Shown here piece by piece: positions 34,258 through 45,605 of a DNA stretch of 64,000 bases. Each line of letters starts with the position of its first letter. The first letter of the stretch is position 1. The notes beneath the pieces were generated by a model. It saw nothing but the letters and a program-made list of their open reading frames with translations. It was not told where the DNA came from and made no database searches. The stretch comes from Spirodela intermedia (Eukaryota; Streptophyta; Magnoliopsida; Alismatales; Araceae), in contig LR746264.1 in the NCBI GenBank assembly GCA_902729315.2, forward strand, positions 5,233,878 to 5,297,877, written 5' to 3'. Position numbers and translations under genes: made by a program.

Positions 34258-35431
34258 AAATGATACACGTGCCAGTGTATATACACGTCACGCCTTAACA
34301 CGAAGTATCCATTGGGCCGAAAATCCTTCCTCCCATTTTTGGTCTCCGCGAGTCACCTTGCTTTTGGCCCAACTACCACGAGTTGGGCCTTTATTTTGGG
34401 CATACATGGGCCCTCAGGCGGCCCAACTGTTTGGGAGGAAACTTTGCAGAATCCCCCTGAATTTAGGGAGAATCTTCTTCCGACACTATCGCCCTTTCTG
34501 GGCATTCAACGGTTCAGATTGAGCGGCGAGCAAGCCGAAGCCCATTATTAAGGTTGGTGGATTTCGTCTCCATCACACCCCTAGGCATTAGTATTTTAAT
34601 TTATCAGACGAAAAAATAATATCCACAAAAAAATCGTTATATTTTGAGCAATTTTTTATGCGGGATCGATCCGTTGGAAGAACCCAGCTGCGACGAAGAT
34701 CGTCTGAGAATCTTGATTGCCTGAGAAATCTATGATTAGCAGATGAATGCGTAAAGCCAGGATCTTGACGAGGGAAGAACTCGAGGGAGGAACATCTGGA
34801 GTCCATGGGGCTCGGATTTCGATCTGACAGATAGAGGTGGTCTGGTTTTCGGGATCATCGGTGCTCTGTTGGAGCGCTGCTCCTGATGATGTTCTTCGGA
34901 TCTCCAGGTTGCGATCGAAGGTGGAGATTTCTTGGCATCCGATGTCCGCATCTCTTACATTCTTTAATGGTGCAGAGGGCTGGAGCAGGAGGAGCAGAGG
35001 GCCCGAGGAGGCTCAATCGGAGCTCCATGATTGCACATGAGAAGGGTCTCCCCTCCGCGGGAGGCGGTTCCCGGCGGGTAATGATATCTCCCGGAGTTCC
35101 GCTGCCGACGGCGGTGGCGGCAAGGTTGCCGTCAACGGCAAGCCGAGTGCTCGCAGAGATGGGAAAGGAAGAGGAAGAGGGTTGCCCCCCCAAGAAGGAA
35201 AGGAGGAGAGAGATGCTCATGCGGGTGGCCGGCTTTCTCTTCTCCTCCCTCTGCTGTCTTCGATTTCTAGGATTCTCCCCGCAGCTGCGCAGCGCCGGCA
35301 GTGCGGACAGGTGAGCGGAGGCCCACCATTCCAGGGGGTCTCAAGCAACGAGACAAGTGGGCGTCGGCGTAGCTGCCGGGGATTATTTTACCGCCGGCTC
35401 TGGAAGGAGCCCTCCCTCACCGGCGGTCCTA

Positions 35432-35476
<45 letters not shown>

Positions 35477-35841
35477 ATTGGGTTTTGACCGAGGGGGAAG
35501 ATCAAAACCCTAAGCCAGCTGCATTAGCTCGGGAAAGAAGCTCCGGTTCTCGTAAATCTCTGCTTGTTTTCCGCCGTTGAATCCTCCTCGGCTTTCTCTC
35601 TCTAACTCTCCGGCCGCGGGGGAGTGGAACCCAGTTGCCCTTCTTCCACTTTTAGCAGCCGGTTTTCGCCGCCGCACAGTTGCGCCAGTTCGCTCAGATT
35701 GTGTCTTCCAGCCATTGCAGGGAGATGTCTGCCGCCGGCGGCGATTCTCCATAGCTCGGTCTTCTCAGCCGCTTCTTCCCCTTCTCTCCCCGTATCGTTC
35801 CGATCTCGGCAGTGCCGCCCTGTTCCTCAGTCGGCGGTCTG
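34258..35841. other. Spacer and leader between the bHLH and kinesin genes
   Basis: The first part (34310-34430) contains several TGGGCC/GGCCCA motifs. Overlapping open frames at 34837-35314 (+) and 34855-35220 (-) show no recognisable domain. A (CT)n tract at 35434-35475 and AAAACCCTAAG near 35506 precede the kinesin start and may be promoter or leader elements. Confidence 0.45.
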
Positions 35842-38373
35842 ATGTTTCTCATTGCGGACGAGCCCGCGTCTCCGGGTTTGGAACCCTCGGAGGGGTCGCC
35901 GCCGCCGCTCTGCCGCCGGGAGGCCTACCTGGACGTGAATGTGGTTCCGGAGCAGGACAGGGATGAGCAGCAGGCCGCCGTCTCGCGTCTCCTAGGTCGT
36001 CTTCAACCTCCGTTCGGGGGATTTGATTCTGCGACTTCCGCTCACAGAGGGTTTGGGGTCTCGCAGGGCGGATCTCCGAGCTGAAATCGAAGCAGCGGCA
36101 CCTGGAAGGGAGGAGGAGGGAGGCCCTGAACAGGATTCTGGACATCAAAGGTCGGAAATCCGAAGACCCATCCATAGCTCCAACCCAGAAATGATGATCA
36201 TCTCAAACCTGTCTTCTCTTCCAGGTAGTATTAGGGTTTTCTGCAGGGTCCGGCCGAACAGTTCCTCCACCGTCACCACTGGATCAGAGAAGGTCACCAT
36301 TAGATCGGCGGGAGCGAGGAAAGACTTCCGGGTGGACAGGGTCTTCCCTCCCGAGGCCACTCAAGGTAAGCCTCTGCAATTCCACCGGCTTCCGGGCGCC
36401 GCCACCCCCAGCTGAGAGTGCCCTCCGGCCGCCGCCGGTTCTTGCAGAGGAAGTCTTCTCCGAGGTCGAGCCCATAGTCAGATCCGCCATCGACGGGCAC
36501 AGCGTCTGCGTTTTCGCTTACGGGCAGACGGGCACCGGGAAGACCTACACCATGGTTCTTCTTCTTCTTCTTCTTCTTCTCCTTTTTCTTCTTCTTCTTC
36601 CTCTGGTTGGTCTGCAACTGGTTGTGATTCCGGGCCTCTTCTGTTTTCAGGAAGGGACGGCCCATCAGCCGGGCATCGTCCCCTGCGCCATGAAGCAGCT
36701 CTTCCGGGAAGCTTCTTCCATGGACGACGCAGGCTCGTCCCTCACCTTCTCCATGAGCATGCTGGAGATCTACATGGGGTCTCTGAGGGACCTGCTGGGC
36801 CCTAAGGCATCCTCCGCCAAGAGGTAGAAGACGAAGGCGACCTCAGATCTGGAAACCCACTCTGCATTTCAGATGACGAACTTGAAATCCTCAACCTTTC
36901 TTCTTCAAAATCGTCTGAGCAGTCTCAACATCCAGACCGGAGGAGGCGGGTGCGTGGAGGTCGAGGGCCTCACCGAGGTGCGGGTCGTTGACTTTAAGCA
37001 GGCAAGCCACTGGTACGCGAAGGGGAAGAGGGCGAGGACGACTTCCTGGACCAGCGTCAACGAGGCCTCCAGCCGATCGCATTGGTGGGTCCTTGAACTG
37101 CTTCTGGTTCGTCTCCTCCCCGCCGCTCGATCTTGGGTTTGGTAATTATTTTATATGTTGTAGCTTTGGGTGTCCAGTTTAACCAGGATCGCCGTCGGCC
37201 GGCCGGCGAGCGGAGGCGGTGGCGCCGCCAGAGCGGCGGAGGAACTGGTGAGCAAGCTGTGGATGGTGGATCTCGGCGGGAGCGAGCGCCTGCTGAAGAC
37301 CGGCGCAAAAGGGCAGACGATGGACGAAGGGAAGGCCATCAATCTCTCTCTCTCGGCCCTCGGCGACGTGATCAGCGCCCTGAAGAGGAAGAAGAACCAC
37401 GTCCCCTACAGGAACAGCAAGCTCACTCAGATCCTCAAGGATTCTCTCGGTAGTTCTTCCGGCCCCGAGAATCTCTCGATCCATTTCTCGGAGTAAACCT
37501 GATTGAATTGAATCGTTTGTTCTCGGGATCTTCAGGGGTCGGATCGAAGGTGCTGATGCTCGTGCACATCAGCTCCAGCGAGTACGACATCGGGGAGACC
37601 ATCTGCTCCCTGCTCTTCGCGAGGAGAGCCAGGGGGGTCGATTCGGGGGAAGAAGCTTCAGAGGTGGTGATCGTCTCGTTGATGATTCTCTTCCTGCGAG
37701 GGGTTTTTGCCTCGTCTCTGAATTATCATCAAGGAGCCTGTTTCAGGAGCTGAGGCAGCGCAAGGAGATGTGCATCGCAGAGCTCAACTGGGAGATGAAG
37801 GACGCCGAGGAAGGGCTCCAGAAGCTGAGGACCCACCTCCGGCAGGCCGAGGACCAGTTGCAGGAGAAGAAGAAGAAGCTCTTGCTGGAGGGCAGCCCTC
37901 CGGCCCGCGACGGAGATCCCAAAGGGTCGCCGGAAAGCCCCCAGAGCGGCGGCGATAAGGGAGGAGCGTGCAGAAGTCATCACCCCAGCTCCTCCCTCCC
38001 TCGGTTCATGACTTCCACTGTGTGCAGCCGGCAGCGGCGGAGCGCCGCCGGAGAGGTGAACGGCAAGGCGAGACCGGCGAGGATCAAGAACTTGAGCGCC
38101 GTGGACTTCTCCCTTTCGCAGTCCCGCAGCCTCCTGGAGCCGCCTTCGAGGTTGAGTTCCTACGGCGGTAAGAGTCGGACGGCGAAGGTGGAAGCTGGAG
38201 GAGGAGGAAGGTTCAAGAGCCTGCCTCCCCTCTGCGTCCAAGGAAACCTCAGCTGTAACAGCACGGATTCCAGGTCCCCCACGCTCGCCAGGAGCCGCAA
38301 GGTCTCTGCAACTCCCCTCAGTTGGAGAGCTCCCGTGTCTCTGCACCGGAGAAGGATGTCTGATCTCACTTGA
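35842..38373 (+). CDS. Kinesin-14 family motor protein
   Basis: Nine exons: 35842-35995, 36067-36150, 36225-36365, 36448-36554, 36651-36823, 36923-37084, 37178-37449, 37536-37663 and 37747-38373. They total 1,848 bases (615 residues plus stop); all phases agree. A short N-terminus leads into a neck ([26 protein letters not shown]) directly before the motor [12 protein letters not shown] neck N-terminal to the motor is the hallmark of minus-end-directed kinesin-14. Nucleotide motifs are the P-loop GQTGTGKT (152-159), switch I NEASSRSH and switch [10 protein letters not shown]. After the motor come a short coiled coil (about [20 protein letters not shown]) and a basic, serine-rich tail. It resembles the plant KIN-14 subgroup that includes At1g55550. 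Introns are all short (65-109 bases). The start at 35842 is the first ATG giving this frame. Confidence 0.9.
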
Positions 38374-38647
38374 CTGGAGAGAGAGAGAGAGAGGGAGCCC
38401 GGAGAATAATCGGGGGTGTGAGTGCCTCCAGAGTGACGTGTGTAATATTCCTGCAAAGGGTGTGGAGGTTGTGGAAGGGAGGAGGGTAGGTAACCGCCTT
38501 CGTCTTCTTCTTCAGAGTGATCGAAAGGGCTCTGTCTTCGAATGGCCTGTGAGAGCATGAAACATGAAAATCTTCTGCTTCCCTTGACCAAAGCGTGGCC
38601 ACAGCTCTGACCCGGGTGTCCTTTACCGGCCTTTGTCTATCCCTCTG

Positions 38648-38652
<5 letters not shown>

Positions 38653-38716
<64 letters not shown>
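38653..38716. repeat. Long (GA)n microsatellite
   Basis: About 32 uninterrupted GA units lie 280 bases past the kinesin stop codon, the longest dinucleotide run in the window. Confidence 0.97.
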
Positions 38717-38717
<1 letters not shown>

Positions 38718-38719
38718 CC

Positions 38720-41455
38720 CTCTGGAGTGTACCTTAATGAGATGTAGCAGATCGTTAATGAGGTATCGATGGTTTCAGGAGAGTACGACCTCTGGCTGGT
38801 TCAGCCTGAAAGTAAAAGCAGGCTCCGTCTGACTATGTCAACGTCCAGGCCGAGCCCAAAGGCTAGTAACACAACATGACACACAGGAGCAATGGAGGCT
38901 CATGCGGTCGTGTCTTGGCCAAAATAATCAGTGTGGCACGGCAGATGCACTGAAATGGTACCACAATTGCGCGTTAGCGACACATATGGCACACGCATCG
39001 CACGACCTCGGCATGAAAGGCAGCACTGCATGCATTGTAACACGTAACAATGCATTAGCGTGCGGTAGCATGCGGTGGCATAGTGCAGCATGATGGCTGC
39101 ATGATAGTGAGAGTGTAGAGAGCTAGCGGGCGTAACACTTGCAACGCCAACAAGTGCAAGAAAGGTGGATGGGCCAAACATCTGAAGGCCTTGTGATATC
39201 TAAGGTAGTGGGCAACATATGCTCAGAATTTTCTCTCTTGTGCTTCTTGGTATGGAGTAGTGTATTTCTTTTTATATTTGTGCAATTTTTGTGAAGTATC
39301 TATGAAGACAGAAGTTGTAAGGTTGCATATGATAAGTGTTTCGGAGTTACATCTGTGCTGGTAATGTGACTACTGACATTAGAGCAAATTTACATGCGTA
39401 TGGAAAAAGGGAAGGTAATGAAAATTCGAGACTTGCTCAACACCATAACATAGAAAACAAATTGGTATAATAAATAATATATAAAGAGAAAAGATAAAAT
39501 AAATTCAAGAGCATAATATCTTGAAGAATAAGGCATTGAAGAAGAGTGAAATGATATGTTGAACCATGGAGGGGAAGAAGTCAGTGGGAGATGTGCCTAT
39601 TTAGCAGAGGAAACATCACCGATTGTATTTCTATGTTTTCTTTTTTGAACAAGATGATGGAAGCAAAATATTTAACAATGGTGGATATAAGTTTTGATAG
39701 TGTAGCATTGATGTGGTTCAAGTGGACTGATACAAGGGGCCCTTTTAGCTAAAACGTTATTTGTTATGTCATTTCAGCTGCTCTCAATTGGGGACTTGCC
39801 TAAATAATATATGGATAGAAAATAATATAAGACTAATTGAATAATATAGACAAGATTTTAAATTTCTGTCAACTTTAATAGAAGAATTGTTAGGGGACGT
39901 CTTGTAGTTTACATTTATCAAATATATGAGACCAAATGTTAAGGTTAAAATTATAATTCTTAAACTAGTAGATCAAACTTGAATTAAAGAGATAACACAA
40001 TGGATGCACAAAAAGAACAACATCACTTGGATCACCAAACAACAAGGGGGCTAAAAAGACTCAATAATCAACCTCCAAGAAAGTCAATAAAATAATTATG
40101 GTGAACAAGTGAAAAATACTTCTAAATTTAACTAAGAAAAAATCACAAAAAAATAGGACTAATGATTATGTTTTTCTTACGATGAAGAATATGACAAGTG
40201 ACACACTTTTACAAGAAAATTCTAAATTTTATTAATGGATGTAGATGATCAAGAGACCATATATAATTTAGTTGATGGTGTAGGAGAAGAATATAACTAA
40301 GTTAAAAGTCAAAGAACCAAAAGTGTTGAATCAAGAGGACAACCTATCAACCAGTGAAGAGTTAGTGACCATGATATGACAATAATTTTCTAGATTTCAT
40401 CTTAAAGAACCCAAAGACGTATTAATTATGAAGGTTAAGTGGGTGGTATTTAGGTAAATATTAGGTAGGAAAAAAATGAGATTAGTAGAGAAAAGGTAGA
40501 GTGAGAGAAAACCAAAATAAGATTTATGATTACATATGACTTGAAAAGGATAGAAGTGACACTTTTTTGAAAGGTCACAAAAACTTAGGATTAGGGTTTT
40601 TTTTTCTAGAGCCTTGACATTTTATTTTTTTACTTTTTTTTCCATGAACTCTATTATTTTTATTATTTTATTTTGGTTCATATGAGAACCTTAAGATAGA
40701 AGAGTTGTGTGAAGCATATCAATATGTTTAGGGCGAGTGCAACACAAGCAAGTGAATTATTAAAATAGAATGTCTTGAAGTTTATGGGAGTTGATTGGGG
40801 TGCACAAAATTAAGAAATTGAAAATTTTATATGAAACTTGGATCTTGACAATGCACAACTAAGATGAGAAAAAAATCACATTATACTAGTACGTACTTGA
40901 TGAATTACACGAAATTTTGATGGTAGACATAGAAGGATTAAACCTAATACTTTAACACTTGTAAAATTTGGATCATGCGTGATGCACTTTAATGTTTTAA
41001 ACACGATATCAATATAAAAATATGATAAATAATTCATTTCACTCTTCTTAGATATCAAAAATATGTTTGACAGTGATAAATTATTTTCATGACAACATTG
41101 CAATCAATGATGCATAAAAGTTGTCACGCCAAAGAGTGAGGGATGTGCAAACGTAGTGTCCAGGGACATAAGTAGAGAAGTTTGCACAATAGTGAGGACA
41201 CATGCACAATAGAGTGTGAGTGTGGAACACTAAGTGTCAAGGGAGGGCCCATGATGATGAGGCAGCCCAACCTCATTTAATTGGGCCTGACCATATCGAA
41301 GCAGCCCGGCCAAGAAGAATTGGGCCTATATTGGGCCAAATCTAGATTTGTTAGACCAGTCCAGGGGGGAATCCAAAGAGACCCCCATTTCTTCCCAACC
41401 ATGGCTATTTGGAGGGTCCCAATGAGGTCCCTACTGGAGTTCAAACTCGAAGACA

Positions 41456-41487
<32 letters not shown>

Positions 41488-43440
41488 GTGGAGTTTAGGA
41501 TTGGGTCATCGTTTTGATTGGGTTAGGGAGGAACTTGGCTCTCCTGATGCACTGCCAGCCCCGAATTGGACGAGGATTCTGTCGAAAATTCGTTAAGTGT
41601 TGATGGGGCAGTTCTGGATTGACACGTTGCAGCATCCCCGGAGGGAGAGATTTCCATATTTATCGGGGACAACCCGGAAGGCTGGTTACTATGGGTGGAA
41701 TAATTTTTCAGTCTCAATCTGGTGCATGACCAAGATCGCACCTGCGCAATAATAATGAATTATTTAGATGTTCATGCTATGTTCTGGTTCAACCACTAAG
41801 ACTAAGACTGACAGGTTGGGTTCCGCGACTAATTCAATCTCAAATGCCACCTGGTGGAGAGTTTTGGATATAATCAGAGGAGTGCCTCTTAACGCTTATT
41901 TGACTTGGAGACAAATTGGGTCAGTGGAAGACCTTAACTCTCAGTTTGAGTCACATTCAATGTAAGACCTTATCTCTCAATGATGGAAATATATGAATTT
42001 GCTTTCGACCTTGAAGCTCAGTTAATCATAGTTTCCCATGGAATCCACAAAGGGATGGGAGGCATGGCACAACCTAATGTGAACTGTTGGTACCAGGAAA
42101 AGGCTGATTAATATATTTCTTGGTTTGAAATAATGGCAACTTCTCCTTCGCATTTATGTGTTTCCATAAAAGCTGATTAACATAGAAGATATGTTCAAGG
42201 CTGCATACAGTCCAATGTTTCAAAGCTACATCCTTATTGACCATGTGAGACCTAAGGCGTGGCCAATTTTCCAAACTCATCTTTGATCCCAACCATATGT
42301 AGAAGCTATATAGAGGATGAGCACCATCAGGTGGGCCTCGGCAAGGCCTACCAGGCTTGGCCTATTGGCACTCCTGGCCCAAGACGAAGACAACAACATG
42401 CTTCCTAGCCTTTGAAATAAAACCTATATTCTAAGAAACGTAGAGAAAATTATGGTTTTGTTACTTATATGTAAAGTTTTCTTTCATGATATGGCTTTGA
42501 GCATGCAGTGAGTTGCAGTTCATGTTTCCTGGTTGGGGAAGCTTGATTCATGGAGAGAATGGTGTTCTTGATGAAACATTCCCGGTCACAACAGCATGGC
42601 TGTAGGGTGTCAACCACAACCAGATTAATTGCTAGCAGCTGTGGCAGCCATTCACCTTCAGAAAACTTGGTGAAGGGAGGCCCAAAGTTTTCATAAGGTG
42701 CAATTCTTTGTAAGGATCTCCAATGGAACATGGGCAGATGGTGGAACATAAATGGCATCAGAAACTGGATTGATAATCAGATGCAGTAGGCATAAATGAC
42801 TATGTGATGTATGTGTGATTCTATCTATCATTCGGTATAATATCTAGCATGCTTTCACCATTCGGCAACCTTCTGGTTGAACATTGACATAAGTTATTGT
42901 TATCAACCATGGTGCTAGCTGCAGGAAAAGCTTCCTTATGATTGGAGTCCTCGTTCCTTTTTCTCTAGGGGGGCATAGATGCGCACACATTTGAGTCTCC
43001 AACAATGGGCTGACCTAAACACGATGATATATGTAATATTCAAAGGCTCGCTATATGGAGAACTGTGAATAAAGTTCCAAAGGAGCTATGCTACAAATAT
43101 CACGCTTTCTGGAAGAATGTTGCAGAGAGTTGTGGAACTGATGCAGAAGCAATAAATATCTCTTGATTATGGGACATGATCTTGATCTATTAACTAGCTC
43201 TAGTACATATTCATCTTTTTAGATGAAAAAAAACCCATGGTTTACTTCTTTTTGGAAATTATAAGGCCCCATTAGCGGTAAAAACAATGACAAATCTTAG
43301 ATAAAACTTATCATTTGATTTAAATATGGCGATACCAACATTGTCGCTCTAAGGGCAAAACCAATCATCACTGGAACACAAACTGCTGCGTCCTGAATGG
43401 AATGATTCAATAGACGATATGACTTGACTCCTGAATGTGA
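38720..43440. other. Gene-free, AT-rich region, probably decayed repeats
   Basis: No frame longer than about 100 codons and no recognisable domain. The part 38880-39180 is rich in GCATG-type words. 39200-41100 is strongly AT-rich with short poly-A/T runs, suggestive of old mobile-element debris. 41220-41520 carries several GGGCC words and a tetranucleotide repeat. The last few hundred bases may be 3' untranslated sequence of the minus-strand methyltransferase. Confidence 0.5.
41456..41486. repeat. (GGCA)n tetranucleotide microsatellite
   Basis: Seven to eight GGCA units in a row, within the gene-free region. Confidence 0.95.
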
Positions 43441-43812
43441 CATATTTCAAGTACACGTGGGATCTTTCAATTTAAGAAGCCTAAAAATGGGACTGTACCT
43501 CGCAGCTGAAAAGGGCAGAGATGGTCTCCATGATTGACAAATTGAATTACACAGATAGATTGGTAGTGAGATGTGTGACGAGCATTCAGATGGGTACTCA
43601 GGGTCGCTAACCTTTGTGACAGCGTCAACGGTAGTCAAATTTCTCCTTTGCTGGTTCAGCCCGAGCATATATAACAGCCATGAAATCGTACTGCAGATCA
43701 AGAGATCGCAAACAATCTTTTCCCCCAATTTCCATAATCGAAGCTCCCCTTGGGAGGACATTCGTTTCATCTTCACTCTTGATACGCCACTTCAAAAACA
43801 AGATCAACTCTT

Positions 43813-44918
43813 CTAAGCCTTGGGCCTCCGGAACTCAAACCAGATCTCATAATGGTTGAACAGAAGGCTATCATGCATTCGCTTCCCAACATACTCCATC
43901 CCCAGATTTCCCAGCCGCCGTTCACACTCCTGTGATCCTAGTCTCGAGCAGAACTTAATATTATGTGACACGAAAATCCTCCCTTTACCAGGCTTCAGCC
44001 TTCCTGCCAATCTCTCCAGCCCCACCCACACCAGCTGGTCGGGCATGTGGAGGAAAACGGCGCTGGCGTAGATTAGATCATACTGGTCCCCATCGGGCAA
44101 ACCGAATTTGTCGAAATCCATGTCCTCACCCCTCACTATGAGGGGCCGTTTGTGGAGGAGCCCCTGGGAAGGGAGCTCGTAGCGGAAGGCGGCCATCAGG
44201 GAGAGTTCATCGCGTTCGAGGCAGTGGAAGCGACTGGTATCAAGATAGCGGATGAAATGGAGACCCACGCGGAGGGTGCCGCAGCCGATCTCAAGGACGA
44301 GGTCGGACGGCTGAAGACCACTGGCGCCGGCCAGGAACTCGAATACGTCGCGGCCGCCGGCCCAAGGCTCCCCGTAATTGCTGTGATGCTCCTCCACCAG
44401 GAGCTCCCCGGGGCATGAAAGTGTCGTGTGATTATCGGCGTCGGCCCCCTCGTAGTGGGAGATTCCCTTGTACCTGCACGCTACACTGTGTCACACAGAT
44501 CCAAACGACGCAGACGGAACATGTTGCAGAAAAACAGGGGGGATGGGGATCGGGTGATTAACCGGCGGAAATCCTCGAGCTGTTGAGCGCGGGTGCGAGG
44601 GTTTATGCCCTTGCGGAGGGCGTGCCACTGGTCGGCAGTAGAGGGCGGCTCGCCGAGACGATTCAGATCGAGCTGGGATCGGAGCCACGACACATCTTCC
44701 TTCGTCACCGTCACTGGATCTGGAGATCTGCCGGCGGCGGAGGAGGCGACGGTGGTGCCGACCGGGGAAGAAGCAGGACAGGCAATGCCGGTGGTCGAGG
44801 TGGCGCTGCGCCCGGGGGAGAGGGCAGGGAGGAGGAAGAAGAGTAGCAGCGCAGTAGCGGTGAGGGCCACGAGGAGAAGCGCGGGCACTCGGACGCCGCC
44901 CTTGGAAACCGCCGCCAT
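43813..44918 (-). CDS. Membrane-anchored SAM-dependent methyltransferase-like protein
   Basis: Two exons: 44918-44563 and 44473-43813, 1,017 bases (338 residues plus stop). The N-terminus holds one hydrophobic segment (residues about 11-32, ALLLVALTATALLLFFLLPA) after a short basic start, predicting a type II signal anchor with a lumenal catalytic domain, for example in the Golgi. The C-terminal half shows SAM-binding motif I, VLEIGCGTLRVG (about 178-189), followed by HCLERDELSLM and motif-like DQYDLIYASAVF and GRIFVSHNI. The substrate is unknown; it is not one of the large QUA2-type pectin methyltransferases. It is transcribed away from HASTY, sharing the 687-base spacer 44919-45605. Confidence 0.87.
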
Positions 44919-45605
44919 CGGAGACGAAAAGTCGCCGGCAGGAAGTGACGAGCTCGGCGGAGCTTTTAGACTCGCCGCCGTCGCAGCTGTGGCCGATCGC
45001 TTATATGACCGACTGACTGCACATCCAGATTCCCTGCTTTCCCAGAAATCCCTACCTCCAAACCAAACACCCCCGATTTTGGAAAACTCATAGATTATAT
45101 TTATTTTTATTTTTCAGTTATTAAATATCTCAAGAATCATGTAACAAAAATGGGGCCACGTCACTGGATATGTACACGTGTTATTTGGGTTAATCAGTGG
45201 GCCTGGTTGGGAGCATCCATCAGGCGACTCCGGTGACTGATGGTCTTCTTAGCTCCGTCGTTTCGGCGCAGTGAGGAGTTCATCAACTGCAAGCGTGGGT
45301 TCCAAGCATCAGACTTTCTCCTTGGAGGTTCTCCTCTGCGGTACCTTGATCCACGCTTTCCCTTCTTCCCAGAGCCGCTCCCTCGGTGCTCCTCGTAGAG
45401 ACGTCGCTCCGACCGCGCTCTTCTGCTCTCTTCTCCTCACCTGCTTGCTCTCCTCTCTTCCTTGTAATTTTCATCAGTTTCTTATTTGATCGGATGCCAC
45501 CATTAGTGATTTCCCTCCGGCAATCGAACCCTACGTCGATTCAGAGGGTGCGGTCCTGATAGGCTTCTTCAATCAGAGACTGTGCCTGTCGCGTCGTGCC
45601 CGGAG
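44919..45605. promoter_or_regulatory. Divergent promoter region between methyltransferase and HASTY
   Basis: The two start codons are 687 bases apart on opposite strands, so both promoters and leaders lie in this interval. The methyltransferase side (44919-45060) is GC-rich, the middle (45085-45150) AT-rich, and the HASTY side (45330-45480) pyrimidine-rich. CACGTG-like ACACGTG occurs near 45174. Confidence 0.6.

Noticed and set aside
39900-40400. Lysine/asparagine-rich short frames resembling a Copia gag remnant
   Set aside because: Frames break every few dozen codons and no zinc knuckle or integrase motif was found.
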